From Thiomargarita sp. (lineage in GTDB: Bacteria > Pseudomonadota > Gammaproteobacteria > Beggiatoales > Beggiatoaceae): DNA of 6,096 bases. Shown here one piece after another: positions 6,046-6,096 of the stretch. A program made the position numbers and the translations under genes. The notes beneath the pieces are model-generated. The model was not told the origin of the DNA. It saw nothing but the letters and a program-made list of their open reading frames with translations, and ran no database searches. The stretch is taken from contig JAGLFE010000039.1 of NCBI GenBank assembly GCA_023144675.1, positions 1 through 6,096 of the forward strand. Direction: 5' to 3'. The first letter of the stretch is position 1; each line of letters begins with the position of its first letter.

Positions 6046-6096
6046 AAATGTAGGGCAGACATACAAAATAAGTAACTATTTACCAAGAAATACGTA
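6046..6096 (-). repeat. Dispersed repeat, copy C (inverted, cut by window edge)
   Basis: The reverse complement of 6072-6096 is TACGTATTTCTT followed by GGTAAATAGTTAC. It matches module 2 of copy B at 24 of 25 positions if the five bases AACTT (5466-5470) of copy B are treated as an insertion. The piece AAATGTAGG (6046-6054) also matches the reverse complement of module 1 of copy B, but here it lies on the inner side of module 2. Copy C starts right after the toxin remnant and runs to the window end, so its outer part is not visible. Confidence 0.7.

Larger units (their letters stand above)
5406..6096. other. Toxin-antitoxin remnant bracketed by inverted repeats
   Basis: Copies B and C of one repeat point towards each other around the broken antitoxin-toxin pair, with 37 bp from copy B to the antitoxin ATG and 27 bp from the toxin TAG to the copy C core. 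This resembles a small non-autonomous element or a repeat-trapped cassette. No transposase and no target-site duplication can be seen, since the right end is cut. The element call is inference. Confidence 0.35.

Overview
The window is AT-rich bacterial DNA and most likely gammaproteobacterial. The main clue is the gene order birA - coaX - SPOR-domain protein, a familiar gammaproteobacterial arrangement. The AT-rich coding, the REC/histidine-kinase signalling genes and the short dispersed repeats of the GATGCGCTTCGTTCCTCAG type recall large sulfur bacteria of the Beggiatoa/Thiomargarita/Thioploca group. That placement is an impression from pattern, not proof.

Layout, left to right. Positions 1-48 hold a dispersed repeat (copy A) that runs into the 3' end of the first gene. 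Positions 44-2584 hold three minus-strand genes, transcribed right to left: a stand-alone receiver protein (2186-2584), a metallo-beta-lactamase-fold hydrolase (1218-2144) and a receiver-histidine kinase (44-1144). The gaps are 41 and 73 bp, so they probably form one signalling operon. A 146-bp spacer (2585-2730) carries a perfect extended -10 and a small dyad, a plausible promoter and control region. Positions 2731-5362 hold a tightly overlapping minus-strand operon: birA (biotin-protein ligase without the DNA-binding domain, GTG start), coaX (type III pantothenate kinase) and a membrane-anchored SPOR protein. Both junctions are 4-bp ATGA overlaps.

From 5363 to the end the character changes. 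A second repeat (copy B, 5406-5484) lies between birA and a plus-strand Phd/YefM-YoeB/Txe toxin-antitoxin pair. Both genes of this pair are broken. The antitoxin has an in-frame TAA at codon 45. The toxin loses frame near codon 68, its end (the catalytic His-Tyr) continues in the +1 frame to 6044, and the position of the catalytic Arg is Asn. The window closes with an inverted repeat copy (C, 6072-6096), so the dead TA pair sits between inverted copies of one repeat.

How the genes work together: birA and coaX serve cofactor metabolism (biotin loading and the first step of CoA synthesis), and the SPOR protein is probably an envelope protein carried along by conserved synteny. The REC, MBL and REC-HK genes look like a phosphorelay paired with a hydrolase of unknown substrate. 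None of the gene starts has a clear Shine-Dalgarno sequence. No rRNA, tRNA, CRISPR array or GC-rich rho-independent terminator is visible.
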